Below, one piece after another: positions 10,555-19,975 of a DNA stretch of 64,000 nucleotides. The DNA lies in the NCBI GenBank assembly GCA_904063045.1, contig CAJFCJ010000025.1, positions 372,001 through 436,000 of the forward strand, in the 5' to 3' direction. This stretch comes from Dimorphilus gyrociliatus. Its lineage: Eukaryota > Annelida > Polychaeta > Dinophilidae. Within the stretch, counting starts at the first letter, position 1. Every line of letters starts with the position of its first letter. Under the pieces are notes generated by a model, which did not search any database, was not told where the DNA came from, and was given only the letters and a program-made list of their open reading frames with translations. The position numbers and the translations under genes were made by a program.

Positions 10555-12920
10555 ATGTATTCACAAGTATACGATTTCTTTCAAAGAGAAGTTTTGCCCT
10601 ATGGAGGTAAGTAACATTGGTTTTATAAATGACTATTATTTGATTTGAATTTTTCAAAATTAAAAAAGAATTTGACTTGTAATATTTTAAAAAGTGCTCT
10701 AGTTTAAATTCTGGTAAAAGGCACCTTTGTTAATATCATATGATATACACTAGAACTATCTGGAATAAATACAGATCTAACTAGCTGTAATAAATCATTA
10801 ATAGCACTTAAAAAAAGTAACCTAATAAATATTTCAATTGTTAAATAAAGGTATATACCTTATTCTCTTTAAACTATTAACTACTTTATTCTTTTTATCT
10901 GTTTTCAAAAAAATTATATGTAAAGAACCTATCCATCTATCTATCTATCCCTTATGCTTTTCATTCATTTAGACGTCTATCTTAATCTATTTTCAGATCC
11001 ACGATCAAAAGATTGGTTTCTCCTGCAATCTAATCCAGTACCAGTATGGATTATAACGATTGCCTATTTACTCTTTGTTACACTTGGACAAAAGTTTATG
11101 AAAAATAGACCCGCCTATGATTTAAAATGGTTTATGATAATTTATAATTTAGGTTTGGTTGTTTGGTCTTTATATATGGTGATAGAGGTAAGATTCTAGC
11201 GATATATTAAGCGTTTTTAATTAAAAAGGAATATGCGTTCTAGTTTAGCAAAAAAAAAATAAATATATCGATCATCGTGATTTTAGTTTGCTGTAAATTT
11301 ATATCAAATATTAAAAAAATGGCATGAGAATGATATTTACTGTTTTAAAATAGATTATAATAGAATTTTAATAATTTAGATTCCAATTGCAACATGGAAG
11401 GCTGACTATAATTTTATCTGTGCCGAACTTAATGACGAACGCAGAAAAGATCCAAGAGAATTAAGGGTAATAAACGCCCCCAACATGTAAGGAAATATTG
11501 CTGAACTAAATTATTACCTATATTTCTTTAGGTAGCTGCTGTGATGTGGTGGTACTTTTTCTCAAAGGCAATTGAGTTATTAGATACTGTTTTAATGGTT
11601 CTACGTAAAAAAAATAATCAGGTACAGTTTTAATTAATAATTTGTTAATACTTTTTTTGTTTGATTTCCGTATCCGAAGTCTTTGTAACAATTTGAAAAA
11701 AGTGAACCCGAAACACTTAAACATGTATTTGATTTATTAGATTGTTCTTGGAAAGTTATTAAAAAAAATTAATTTCCACTTTTAGGATAAAGCTTATTAG
11801 ATAACGAGATAAATTAAGACGAAAAAGCATGTATTTAATTATACATTTAGTACATATACAGTATATTAAAATAAAAACGTTTTGATTAAGTGTTTTTATA
11901 TCCAATAATGATACTTATTTTAAATATCCTTTAATTGTTTCTCTTTATTTTTACCAAAAAAAAGATAACATTCCTGCACGTTTTTCATCATGCATCTATG
12001 CTAAACATCTGGTGGTGGGTTGGAATGTTCATCCCCAGTGGTTTATGTAAGTTTTCTATTCGCTTACCTATTACTCTTTCTCATTTATTTACATTTTATT
12101 ACATTTATGTATATATAAATTTTTTATTTTAGCATTCTTTGGCTCTTGGCTAAACTCACTTGTACACGTATTTATGTACGCATATTATGGTTTAACCGCT
12201 ATTCCAGCCGCTAGACCATATCTTTGGTGGAAAAAGTATATCACTAAACTCCAATTGGTTAGTATTATTCTGTTTTCATTATGATTGATGGCGTCATAAA
12301 ATGACATTGATACTGGACTCGTCGAAAGTCCAACGATAGCGTAATATATTTCTTATCGGAAAATTAACGAAGAGCTATTTTTCCGATTTGATACATACGT
12401 ACTTCTATATTTGAAGTGTAGAGCAAATTTTCAGCTATAACTATTTGTTATAGTATAATTTTTAAATAATTTCTAGCAATCAATGTCATTCAATATCAGT
12501 CATAAACAGGGAAAAAACATTATCTAATATTACTAAGACTTTTCTATCTTCTTATATAAATAATCAATTGTCTGATATAGATTAATTGAACAACTTTATT
12601 TAAGACTATTAATTAAGACAGATGCTCAATAATAATAAAAATATGATAAAGAAGTATATTGATAAAAAAATAATCTTTTTTCTTTATTCTCCTTTTAGAT
12701 TCAGTTCTGTATCACTCTTTCGCACACCTTAAACTCGATCAGAGTTGGATGTGACTTCCCTAAATGGGGACAAAATTTACTCGCTGGATACATGATTTGC
12801 ATGCTTGTACTTTTCTCAAACTTTTACATCAAAACTTACCGAGCCTCAAGAAAACCAATTCAAAACGGTGACAGTCATGCCAATGGAAATTCAAAGAGAA
12901 GACTGAACAAAAAAGATTAA
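10555..12920 (+). CDS. Elongation of very-long-chain fatty acids protein, ELOVL2/5-like
   Basis: ER membrane 3-ketoacyl-CoA synthase that condenses malonyl-CoA with long-chain, probably polyunsaturated, acyl-CoA. Seven coding exons: 10555-10606, 10997-11187, 11380-11466, 11532-11621, 11965-12046, 12133-12257 and 12699-12920, giving 282 residues, normal for the family. Diagnostic blocks are [22 protein letters not shown], the catalytic histidine box HVFHH in [17 protein letters not shown], and [20 protein letters not shown]. The [13 protein letters not shown] wording fits the ELOVL2/ELOVL5 subgroup better than ELOVL4 or the saturated-acyl elongases. Hydrophobic helices alternate along the chain, and the C-terminus ends in basic residues with KKD, resembling a dilysine ER-retrieval signal. 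The exon at 11965 has a weak acceptor (A-rich before AAAG), but phase and sequence demand it. A DR4-like element lies upstream. Confidence 0.95.
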
Positions 12921-13394
12921 GCAGCTTTATCAGGATTACTAGGCTTATTTTCAATGTTCTCTTTTAATTTTCTACTGCAACACATCATTTTCCAGTGCCA
13001 TATATAATGTTAACATCCTAAAAATGATGATAATTGATTTTGTGAGATCAATCTTTTCAAAAGCACAGGTCAATTACATTAGATACTTACGATTTCGTAG
13101 ATTATCTTCTCTTTGTTTACGCCTAAGTCAACTCTAAACCATCTTTTGCGTTAATCAAGTTATTTATAAATGAATATATGTAAAATTTGTCATTATTAAC
13201 AATAAAATTAACGAAGTAGTCTGGTAAATCTTAATTGAATAAAAATCTTGTCTTCTTCTTTAAATTATTGCTCCTTCTTTGAATTTCATTTACAAACTTA
13301 AGTTTGATACAAAATAGAAAATATTTCTGCCTACGAAAATACCGGTTACTAACCAGTCACTAACCAATCACATTTCAACCAGTTAACTAAAAAT
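12921..13394. other. 3' UTR of the elongase and promoter of the PDZ gene
   Basis: No reading frame of note. An AATAAA at 13201-13206 is a good polyadenylation signal for the elongase. The last 60-80 bases before 13395 should be the promoter or 5' UTR of the PDZ gene, with repeated ACCAGT/AACCA motifs (13340-13390). Confidence 0.55.
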
Positions 13395-14412
13395 ATGGCG
13401 GGACATACAGCAGGCGAACCGCTGGAGTGTTTTAGTGTAAATTTTAGCTTCTATTTAACTAGTTATAGAATATGTGTTAAATTAGACTATGCTTTATATA
13501 TTTATAAATCGTCTTTGAGCCTTAAAATGGTCAAAAACAATTTTTAACACAATGAAGCAGTTTATTTAAATTATAGTTTACATGGAGTTGATTTTTGTAC
13601 CTTTAGATCCCAATCTTACTCCAAAAAGAAATAGAATACGACGAAAGAGGAAATGCTTTATTAGACGAAGATAACAAGCCAAAATTGCGCTGCGGTTTTC
13701 GTATTGGTGGGGGCATTGATCAAGATAATACTCTCTCAGCCCAAGGATATCCAGACAAGGTAAGAAATCTAATGTATAATCCTTCAGCCTGTGCCAATTG
13801 TATCGATAAATTTTTCCGTTAAGGGCGTTTACGTGACCTACATCTACGAAAATGGTCCTGGCCATAAAGCTGGTTTGCAACAACACGATAAAATCCTACA
13901 GGTAATTTTATCTAGGTGAACAGGAAATGAAAATTATATTTAGTCATTGAAATTTCTTTTTGTTAAAAATAGGTAAATGGTCATGATATGACGGTAGTGA
14001 CTCACAAGAAAGCTGTGGAATATATTAAAAGAAAAGCTATTCTGAATATGTTGGTTTATCGCAAAGGAGTACCCCAAATTCCAAGCTCACAACAAGCCCC
14101 AGTCTATAATCCTCCACAATTTAGTAATGATTTGTTTAGTTATTATAGATTTTATATACTTTATTTTGTAATGAATAAGTAATTGCATCACTTGTGCCTA
14201 TGTTAAGAATATTAAATTTGTTCATTTCTCCCATAGGTTCTCCTCAAAGGCAACCCCCAATGCCACACTCTCCAATGCATAGACCAGATCATAATTTTGG
14301 ACGCAATAGTCCAATGCATTCCCCATCAAGACATTATCAACCAGCATCTCCAGGTCATCATTCTGGATTTGATCGAAGTTCTTTTGATGCTATGCAAGCT
14401 AAACCGTATTAG
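13395..14412 (+). CDS. TAX1BP3: TAX1BP3/TIP-1-like single-PDZ protein with extended Pro/His/Met tail
   Basis: Single PDZ-domain scaffold. The vertebrate relative competes for PDZ ligands and binds beta-catenin, rhotekin and potassium channels. Five exons: 13395-13436, 13607-13759, 13824-13901, 13973-14123 and 14237-14412, giving 199 residues. The PDZ domain (about residues 16-118) carries the family-specific FRIGGGIDQDN carboxylate loop, KGVYVTYIYENGPGHKAGLQ, DKILQVNGHDMTVVTHKKAV and a final LNMLVYRKG strand. Vertebrate TIP-1 ends soon after the PDZ (about 124 residues). This protein continues for about 80 residues rich in Pro, Ser, His and Met, with repeats of the type PMPHSPMHRP and NSPMHSPSRH. 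The last exon lies entirely in this tail. The gene is convergent with POP7, 105 bases apart. Confidence 0.9.
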
Positions 14413-14517
14413 AATCTCTCTCTTTCTATTGTTTTAACTATAGATCTTAGTAAACTCTTTCAACAAGTTCGATCTTTAAATTAGAATATACTTTAATATT
14501 AATCAATTGAATAATTA

Positions 14518-14904
14518 TCAGCTGTTTATTTCTGTTTTAAATACTCGTATATGAATAGCAGAGTTAGTCCTTGTTCTTGTACTATGTTCTCCTTCGTCGG
14601 TCAGCGGTTCAATATCATCAGTTAGTCGAACAGATGAGGTTTCAACAGATTGAGATAGCGTACCTCCTGACTTCTCAATCAATTCTAAAGCCAATGTAAT
14701 AGCTCTGTTCACCGCAGCACCCAATCCATGAATATATATCTCATTTTCACCTTCATCAAATAGTTTTCCACATTTTGCCATCTGACAATTGAAATTAGTC
14801 TTTTTTGTCACATATATATCAATTTTACGCCTAGGTAGTCTTGGCGGTAACCGTTTTCTAACTTCAAATTCAACAGGATCTTCAGTTTGCATGGGCGACG
14901 CCAT
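14518..14904 (-). CDS. POP7: Ribonuclease P/MRP subunit POP7 (Rpp20), Alba family
   Basis: Alba-fold RNA-binding subunit of RNase P and RNase MRP that pairs with Rpp25 on the P3 stem of the RNA; nuclear/nucleolar, in tRNA 5' processing and rRNA maturation. One uninterrupted exon of 128 residues; vertebrate Rpp20 is about 140. Conserved blocks are DPVEFEVRKRLPPRLPRR, DIYVTKKTNF, EIYIHGLGAAVNRAITLALE and the C-terminal NSAIHIRVFK. The ATG at 14904 gives MASPMQTEDPVEFE, matching the usual acidic N-terminus. A divergent promoter of only about 240 bases is shared with the first glycosyltransferase-like gene. Intronless structure is common for this small gene. Confidence 0.95.
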   Translation of the reverse strand: MASPMQTEDPVEFEVRKRLPPRLPRRKIDIYVTKKTNFNCQMAKCGKLFDEGENEIYIHGLGAAVNRAITLALELIEKSGGTLSQSVETSSVRLTDDIEPLTDEGEHSTRTRTNSAIHIRVFKTEINS

Positions 14905-15147
14905 TTTTATTACACCATCATTTTCGTATAAATTGTACTATGCAATATATATCACCATTAACATAAAGATAAAAATAATGTTTGTTTCTACGAAATCTAG
15001 TAGAAAAACTAACAAAACAGGTATGTTAAATACAAACTAACAGAGCGATATTACAGAGAACCGCCTTATCAAAGCTAGTGAATACCTGTCAGGTGATGGA
15101 ATTTTAGTACTTTTTTAAAAAGTCAAACTGAAATAGAATATGAAGCA

Positions 15148-16971
15148 ATGGCAAGGAAATATATTATATTCTATCGTATTTTTTCAATAAAGAATATTTT
15201 AATAATAACTGCACTAGGAGGATTATTCTTTTTTTTAAATAGCTTCAAAATCTCATCAATTGCCGATAAACTAAATGATACTTTAAGAGAAACAACCAAA
15301 AATCAGAAACAATATTGGATCCTATCGAAAAGCCATACATGTATTGAGGCTGCGGAATTCGTTCCGAGAAATTGGTACTTAAGTATTGAAAAGAGTAATG
15401 GAATTTTTAACTGTGAAATAGATAAATCGTACAAGAATGATTTCGAATATTTAGAAGATGTTCTAAGAAATGGCGGTGAACAGATCGTTGTCGTTGGATC
15501 TCATTCTTCCATGTTCACTAACCATTTGAGTAGTTCTACACTTATTATTCCAAATAGAACAACCTATGAAGGATATGTTTGTAAGGAAGCACCTCATTCA
15601 ATAACTATAGAATCGGATGCGTTTCATATGAAAGATTGGAATATCCCTTTTCATATTTTACAAGAGACTTTAAAATTTTCACCTTTAACAAATGTTATAT
15701 TTAAAAGAAATGCTTTTTGGTTATTTCCCCTTTGGAAGGATAGAAGGAATTTGGGACAAGCACTTGGTCTGTTGAATTCGTATAGTTTCGTAAGAACTGT
15801 ATATAATGAACACCTTAAAAAATCGGATGAAAAACTCAACTCAATAAAAATCCGCTGCATAAATGAAACCTTAAAAAATTGTCTGAAAAGTTTACCTAAA
15901 ACTGAGATACTTGAAGAAACAATACGAATTTTAGATAAACAGTCGTATAAGTGGCCTTTTGCATTTTTACAGTATGATTCTTACTATAAGAAATGTTCAA
16001 GAGTATTTTGGAAAGAGAGAGGAGAAAGACAAATGAAGGATGAGAATTGTCAGGAAGTAAAGATAAAAGATCGTCTCTTACGACAAACGAAAAGCATTGA
16101 AGATGTTTTTTTATTAGTTGTATTTAATAATCCATTCTATAATAATATACCATATATAAACTCTCTCTATGGAAAAATATTCAAATATATGGCGTACTGC
16201 GGACCACATTCTGCTCCAATCCTTTATGGTGGAATTTTTATTCAATATCAGAACGTTCAAGATCATGTAGCTGGTGCCTTCAGTTACATTTGTTCTAATA
16301 TTCTTTTATCATTAGACCATAAACATACTAATGGCTTAATTGTTATATCTGATGATATGTTGTTCAATGTTCATAGTATATCCGATTTGCCCAGAACGAA
16401 AATATGGTTATCTCCATCGAAAATTGGCAATATAAAAATTGGAAAGGAATGCCGTCTGGGAATGTGCGACTTTTATACGTCGTGGACGTGGTGGACTGTC
16501 TATAGAACAGAGACAATTAATTCATTAGAAGCTTTATTAAAATCGAAGAAACGAACTTTACGGGCATGCGCAGAAAACATAAAAATTTTAACTGGAGATT
16601 TATATCATGTTTATGGAGGTTATTCAGATTTCTTTTATATACCTTCTACATATAATGAGAATTTTATTATTTTAACAAACCATTTCCTGAAATATAACGT
16701 ATTTGTTGAATTGGCAATACCAATTACATTACACTGCTTAGACGTATCAAAAGAAGCCATAGAAACTATTGAAGGACTAGCCGATTGGACGGAAAATAGA
16801 GATTTTCCTTGGAATCATCTCCATAAATTCGATATCCTTATGTATTTGCATCCTGTTAAATTGAGTTTAATGGTTAAAGGTGATCAATATTATCAAGATT
16901 GGCAAAAATTTTACTGTAAATCATTGGCTTATCTTAATGATTTCTATTCAAGGAATACAATATTACGTTGA
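15148..16971 (+). CDS. Intronless type II membrane protein, putative glycosyltransferase, copy 1
   Basis: 607 residues in one exon; I do not recognise a named family. A short cytoplasmic N-terminus is followed by one hydrophobic segment (about residues 11-33), giving type II topology, then a roughly 570-residue luminal domain with many Cys and several Asn-X-Thr/Ser sites. The C-terminal half looks like a GT-A glycosyltransferase. It has a hydrophobic strand followed by an acidic pair (IVISDDMLF, Asp402-Asp403), which could be a DXD-type metal/nucleotide-sugar site. Before it lies IPYINSLYGKIFKYMAYCGP and after it GGYSDFFYIPS and LHPVKLSLM. These blocks are conserved in the neighbouring paralogue, so they are probably functional. 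Golgi or ER location and transferase activity are inference from topology and motif order. All large neighbouring genes are intron-rich, so retrocopy origin is possible. Confidence 0.75.
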   Translation: MARKYIIFYRIFSIKNILIITALGGLFFFLNSFKISSIADKLNDTLRETTKNQKQYWILSKSHTCIEAAEFVPRNWYLSIEKSNGIFNCEIDKSYKNDFEYLEDVLRNGGEQIVVVGSHSSMFTNHLSSSTLIIPNRTTYEGYVCKEAPHSITIESDAFHMKDWNIPFHILQETLKFSPLTNVIFKRNAFWLFPLWKDRRNLGQALGLLNSYSFVRTVYNEHLKKSDEKLNSIKIRCINETLKNCLKSLPKTEILEETIRILDKQSYKWPFAFLQYDSYYKKCSRVFWKERGERQMKDENCQEVKIKDRLLRQTKSIEDVFLLVVFNNPFYNNIPYINSLYGKIFKYMAYCGPHSAPILYGGIFIQYQNVQDHVAGAFSYICSNILLSLDHKHTNGLIVISDDMLFNVHSISDLPRTKIWLSPSKIGNIKIGKECRLGMCDFYTSWTWWTVYRTETINSLEALLKSKKRTLRACAENIKILTGDLYHVYGGYSDFFYIPSTYNENFIILTNHFLKYNVFVELAIPITLHCLDVSKEAIETIEGLADWTENRDFPWNHLHKFDILMYLHPVKLSLMVKGDQYYQDWQKFYCKSLAYLNDFYSRNTILR

Positions 16972-17323
16972 ACTGATACAACTACGAAATACAACGAACA
17001 AATCAGCGGCTTAAAAATAAAATGTTGATTATTAAATTAAATATAGAACATAAATAATTGGATTTTAGGCTAAATTTCTCCATGTGTAGTATGATTCGGT
17101 GAGATTGAGTAGTAATTAAAAAGAAAAAAGAGAAAAACTCAAAATCGTCTGAAAGAGAGGTCACTTGATGTGTCATTTGTATCCCAGTTTGGGTAGACTG
17201 CTCTTATTGACATTGAAGGTCAGTTTTAGCCATAATTTTTAACGTGTAATGGTTGATTTAATTATATTTTGATTATTATTATTATTTTAATAGGTTAACG
17301 AAAGTAGAGAGTGAGATATAGCA
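16972..17323. other. Spacer between the tandem glycosyltransferase-like genes
   Basis: About 350 bases. A possible 5' UTR intron of the second copy runs from a GTCAGT donor near 17218 to an AATAG acceptor near 17293; otherwise only AT-rich sequence is visible. Confidence 0.35.
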
Positions 17324-19105
17324 ATGAATTTAAATAAAAAAAAATGCTCTTTAGCTACATTTCTCTACTTTGTGTTAATATTTCTGTTACTAGAGTTAGT
17401 CGTATACTTGATCTCTAAGGACCTCATAACACAAGAAAAGTCTGAAGTTAATGACCTGAAAGTAGTAGATAAAACAAGAACCAATTGGATAGTGTTAGAT
17501 GACTATTTTTGTCATGAGGTTGAACAAGTTATACCCAAAAGTTGGATCTTGAATGTGAGAATAAAAAGTAAAATATACAGTTGCGAGAAGGATAAAACGT
17601 ATCAGGATGATTTGGAATTTCTGGAGGATGTTGTTTTAAGTGGTGGAGAAAAAATTGCCCTTTTTAAATCGCTTCCAACAGACTTTTCTAAATGGACACA
17701 ATCTTCTACACTTATTATACATGATGCAACCACAAATAAAGGTGAGGTGTGTATGAAGACACCTCATTCCCTGACTGTTGAAACAGTGGACTTTCCAATG
17801 AATGACTGGGATAGTCCCTTTCACGTTAAGAATAGGCTAATAAAAATTCCAGTTGCAGCTGATATTCTTTTCAATAGTGATTCATTTTGGCTTTTTCCTT
17901 TGATGGACAATATACCCTTATTTAGGAAAGCGCTTGGACTTTTGAATTCTCATACAATTATAAGAACAATTGATAACAGGGATTATTTAGGTTTGAAAAG
18001 TATACCACCTTCGATGAGAATTGACTGCAGCAGTAAAACTATTTTTGAATGTTTGAAAAGTTTTGAATCGTCGGATTTACTTTCAAGAACTTTAAATACA
18101 TTACAAAAATTACGATATCATTGGCCAACATCGTTACCAGAAGATAGAGAAACGAAAAGTTGTTACACTGTTATTTGGAAGGATGAAGGTGAGAAACCGA
18201 TGGCGGAACCGAATTGTCACGAAGTGAATTTACATGCCCCACTAACTGGCCAGATGCCGATGAGAGATGATGTATTGTTAATGATAGTTTATAATCATCC
18301 TCTCTATAAAAGTTTGCCGTACGTAAATTCTCTATATGGAAAATTGTTCAAGTATATCGCTTATTGTGGGCCTAATGAACTTCCCGAAAATTTCAAGAAC
18401 TTTTTTGTCAGATATATTAACTATAAAGGTCATATAACTGGGGGTTTTGGGCAAACTTGTACAAGTGTATTATTATCTCTACGCCATAGACATACAAGAG
18501 GCCTATTAATTATATCTGACGATATGCTATTGAACGTTCATAGGCTATCACAAGCTTCTCTTTTTCATGTTTGGGTAAAGGGTGCTTATAAGAGAGATAT
18601 TAGAAAGATAGATAACGAAAGAACTTGGTTACAATGGAAAAAGTATAAAAATGATATTAAAATGGCATTGGGTGATTTGTATACATCAAGTGATGTTCAT
18701 TTAAGGCAATGCGGACAAAGATTGGAAAACATTGGTGGAACTCGTTATACAGTTAGTGGAGGTTACAGCGATATATATTATATACCTTATTCTCTTTCTA
18801 ATGAATTTGTAAAGTTAAATAATCATTTCCTGGATTATCAGATTCCATTTGAAATATCTGTACCAACTGTTATACTCTGTATGTCTAAGAAGCAGCCGCT
18901 AAAGAATGTTGATTTAAGACCTTCGAATAGGAATAAGCAATGGGAAACAATACATAAATTTCACCAAGTTATTTATATTCATCCAGTTAAGTGGGGATTA
19001 ATGAGGCGAGAGAGATCCGATTATCGTCAATGGCAAAGTCTCTATTGTAGATCTAAAGCCTTTATAAATGATATATCTGGAAATAAGGAACTTCTTATTG
19101 AATAA
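17324..19105 (+). CDS. Intronless type II membrane protein, putative glycosyltransferase, copy 2
   Basis: 593 residues, one exon, paralogous over the whole length to the gene just upstream. Same topology: basic start MNLNKKKC, a membrane segment (about residues 11-31), then a Cys-rich luminal domain. Matching blocks include NWIVLDDYFCHEVEQVIPKSW, LPYVNSLYGKLFKYIAYCGP, LLIISDDMLLNVH (Asp399-Asp400), VSGGYSDIYYIPY and IHPVKWGLM. The copy retains a full open frame, and substitutions fall mainly outside the shared blocks, so both copies look maintained. Head-to-tail order and 350-base spacing indicate tandem duplication. The acidic pair after a beta-strand-like LLIIS suggests a DXD-like metal site. 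The role is unknown; modification of glycans in the secretory pathway is the most economical guess. Confidence 0.75.
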   Translation: MNLNKKKCSLATFLYFVLIFLLLELVVYLISKDLITQEKSEVNDLKVVDKTRTNWIVLDDYFCHEVEQVIPKSWILNVRIKSKIYSCEKDKTYQDDLEFLEDVVLSGGEKIALFKSLPTDFSKWTQSSTLIIHDATTNKGEVCMKTPHSLTVETVDFPMNDWDSPFHVKNRLIKIPVAADILFNSDSFWLFPLMDNIPLFRKALGLLNSHTIIRTIDNRDYLGLKSIPPSMRIDCSSKTIFECLKSFESSDLLSRTLNTLQKLRYHWPTSLPEDRETKSCYTVIWKDEGEKPMAEPNCHEVNLHAPLTGQMPMRDDVLLMIVYNHPLYKSLPYVNSLYGKLFKYIAYCGPNELPENFKNFFVRYINYKGHITGGFGQTCTSVLLSLRHRHTRGLLIISDDMLLNVHRLSQASLFHVWVKGAYKRDIRKIDNERTWLQWKKYKNDIKMALGDLYTSSDVHLRQCGQRLENIGGTRYTVSGGYSDIYYIPYSLSNEFVKLNNHFLDYQIPFEISVPTVILCMSKKQPLKNVDLRPSNRNKQWETIHKFHQVIYIHPVKWGLMRRERSDYRQWQSLYCRSKAFINDISGNKELLIE

Positions 19106-19975
19106 TTCTGTCATTTAGAGTGTAGAATTTGTTTTCTTGATATTTTTTGATTAAAAGAAAGCTTCTTTAAATACCAAACTATTCTTCTTTGTGTTTCTAT
19201 TATAGAGCAAGACGTCTTGTTAAATAGTTTTATAGAAGTCTTGTTTTTATTTAATCAAAAGAATTAATAGGTCAAGTTGATCAGGAAGGAAAGAAATATG
19301 TCCAATTCTAGATGTATACATTTCGTAAACATTTCAATTTGCACATAAACTACTCATAGAGTTTTTTTCTTAGTGTAAAGTTAGAACTGTCTGGTCACAA
19401 GAGTCTAGGTCAGACGGGGCATAGATTTAGTAGCCCTTCATTGGTAGTTATTTAGGCTAGAGGGAATGAAACAAGCCTATTCATTGTCTGGGTGTGACAA
19501 ATATGTTTTATACATGTTCATTATTATTTTAGTATTAAACAATAGGCTGATCTTATGTATGATTTCGTGGTACTCTTCTTTTTTAAAGCTAGAACTAACC
19601 GTTTAATTACTTTCTACCCGTTTTCCTAATTATATTTGTATAACTTCCATACTTGTCTAATATACCAACAGGATTAAGTTAATAAGTGTCTTTTATTCTT
19701 TTTTATAAAACGTAATAAAAATTGCACCAAAAGTGTTATAAATATTAAAATAAAGACGATGAAGGAAGAAGGATAGAAGGAGCTGGAAGAAGGAAGAAGG
19801 CAGGGAGGGGAAAAGGGAAAGAAAAAAAATCCAAATATCTGTTAATTTCTTTATTTTATATCTCTTTTTTTGTGATTTAGATAAAGAAAATGATTCGTTA
19901 TTTCTTATTAATTGATTCTCTATTTTTTATGGCTCTTTTCCTCTTGCTAAGTTGTTTTCGTTGCTTTTTTTTCTT
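19106..19975. other. Convergent 3' region between the second glycosyltransferase-like gene and filamin
   Basis: No coding potential. A purine-rich stretch at about 19758-19830 (AAGGAAGAAGG units) lies in what is probably filamin 3' UTR or the spacer. Both genes should terminate here. Confidence 0.5.
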
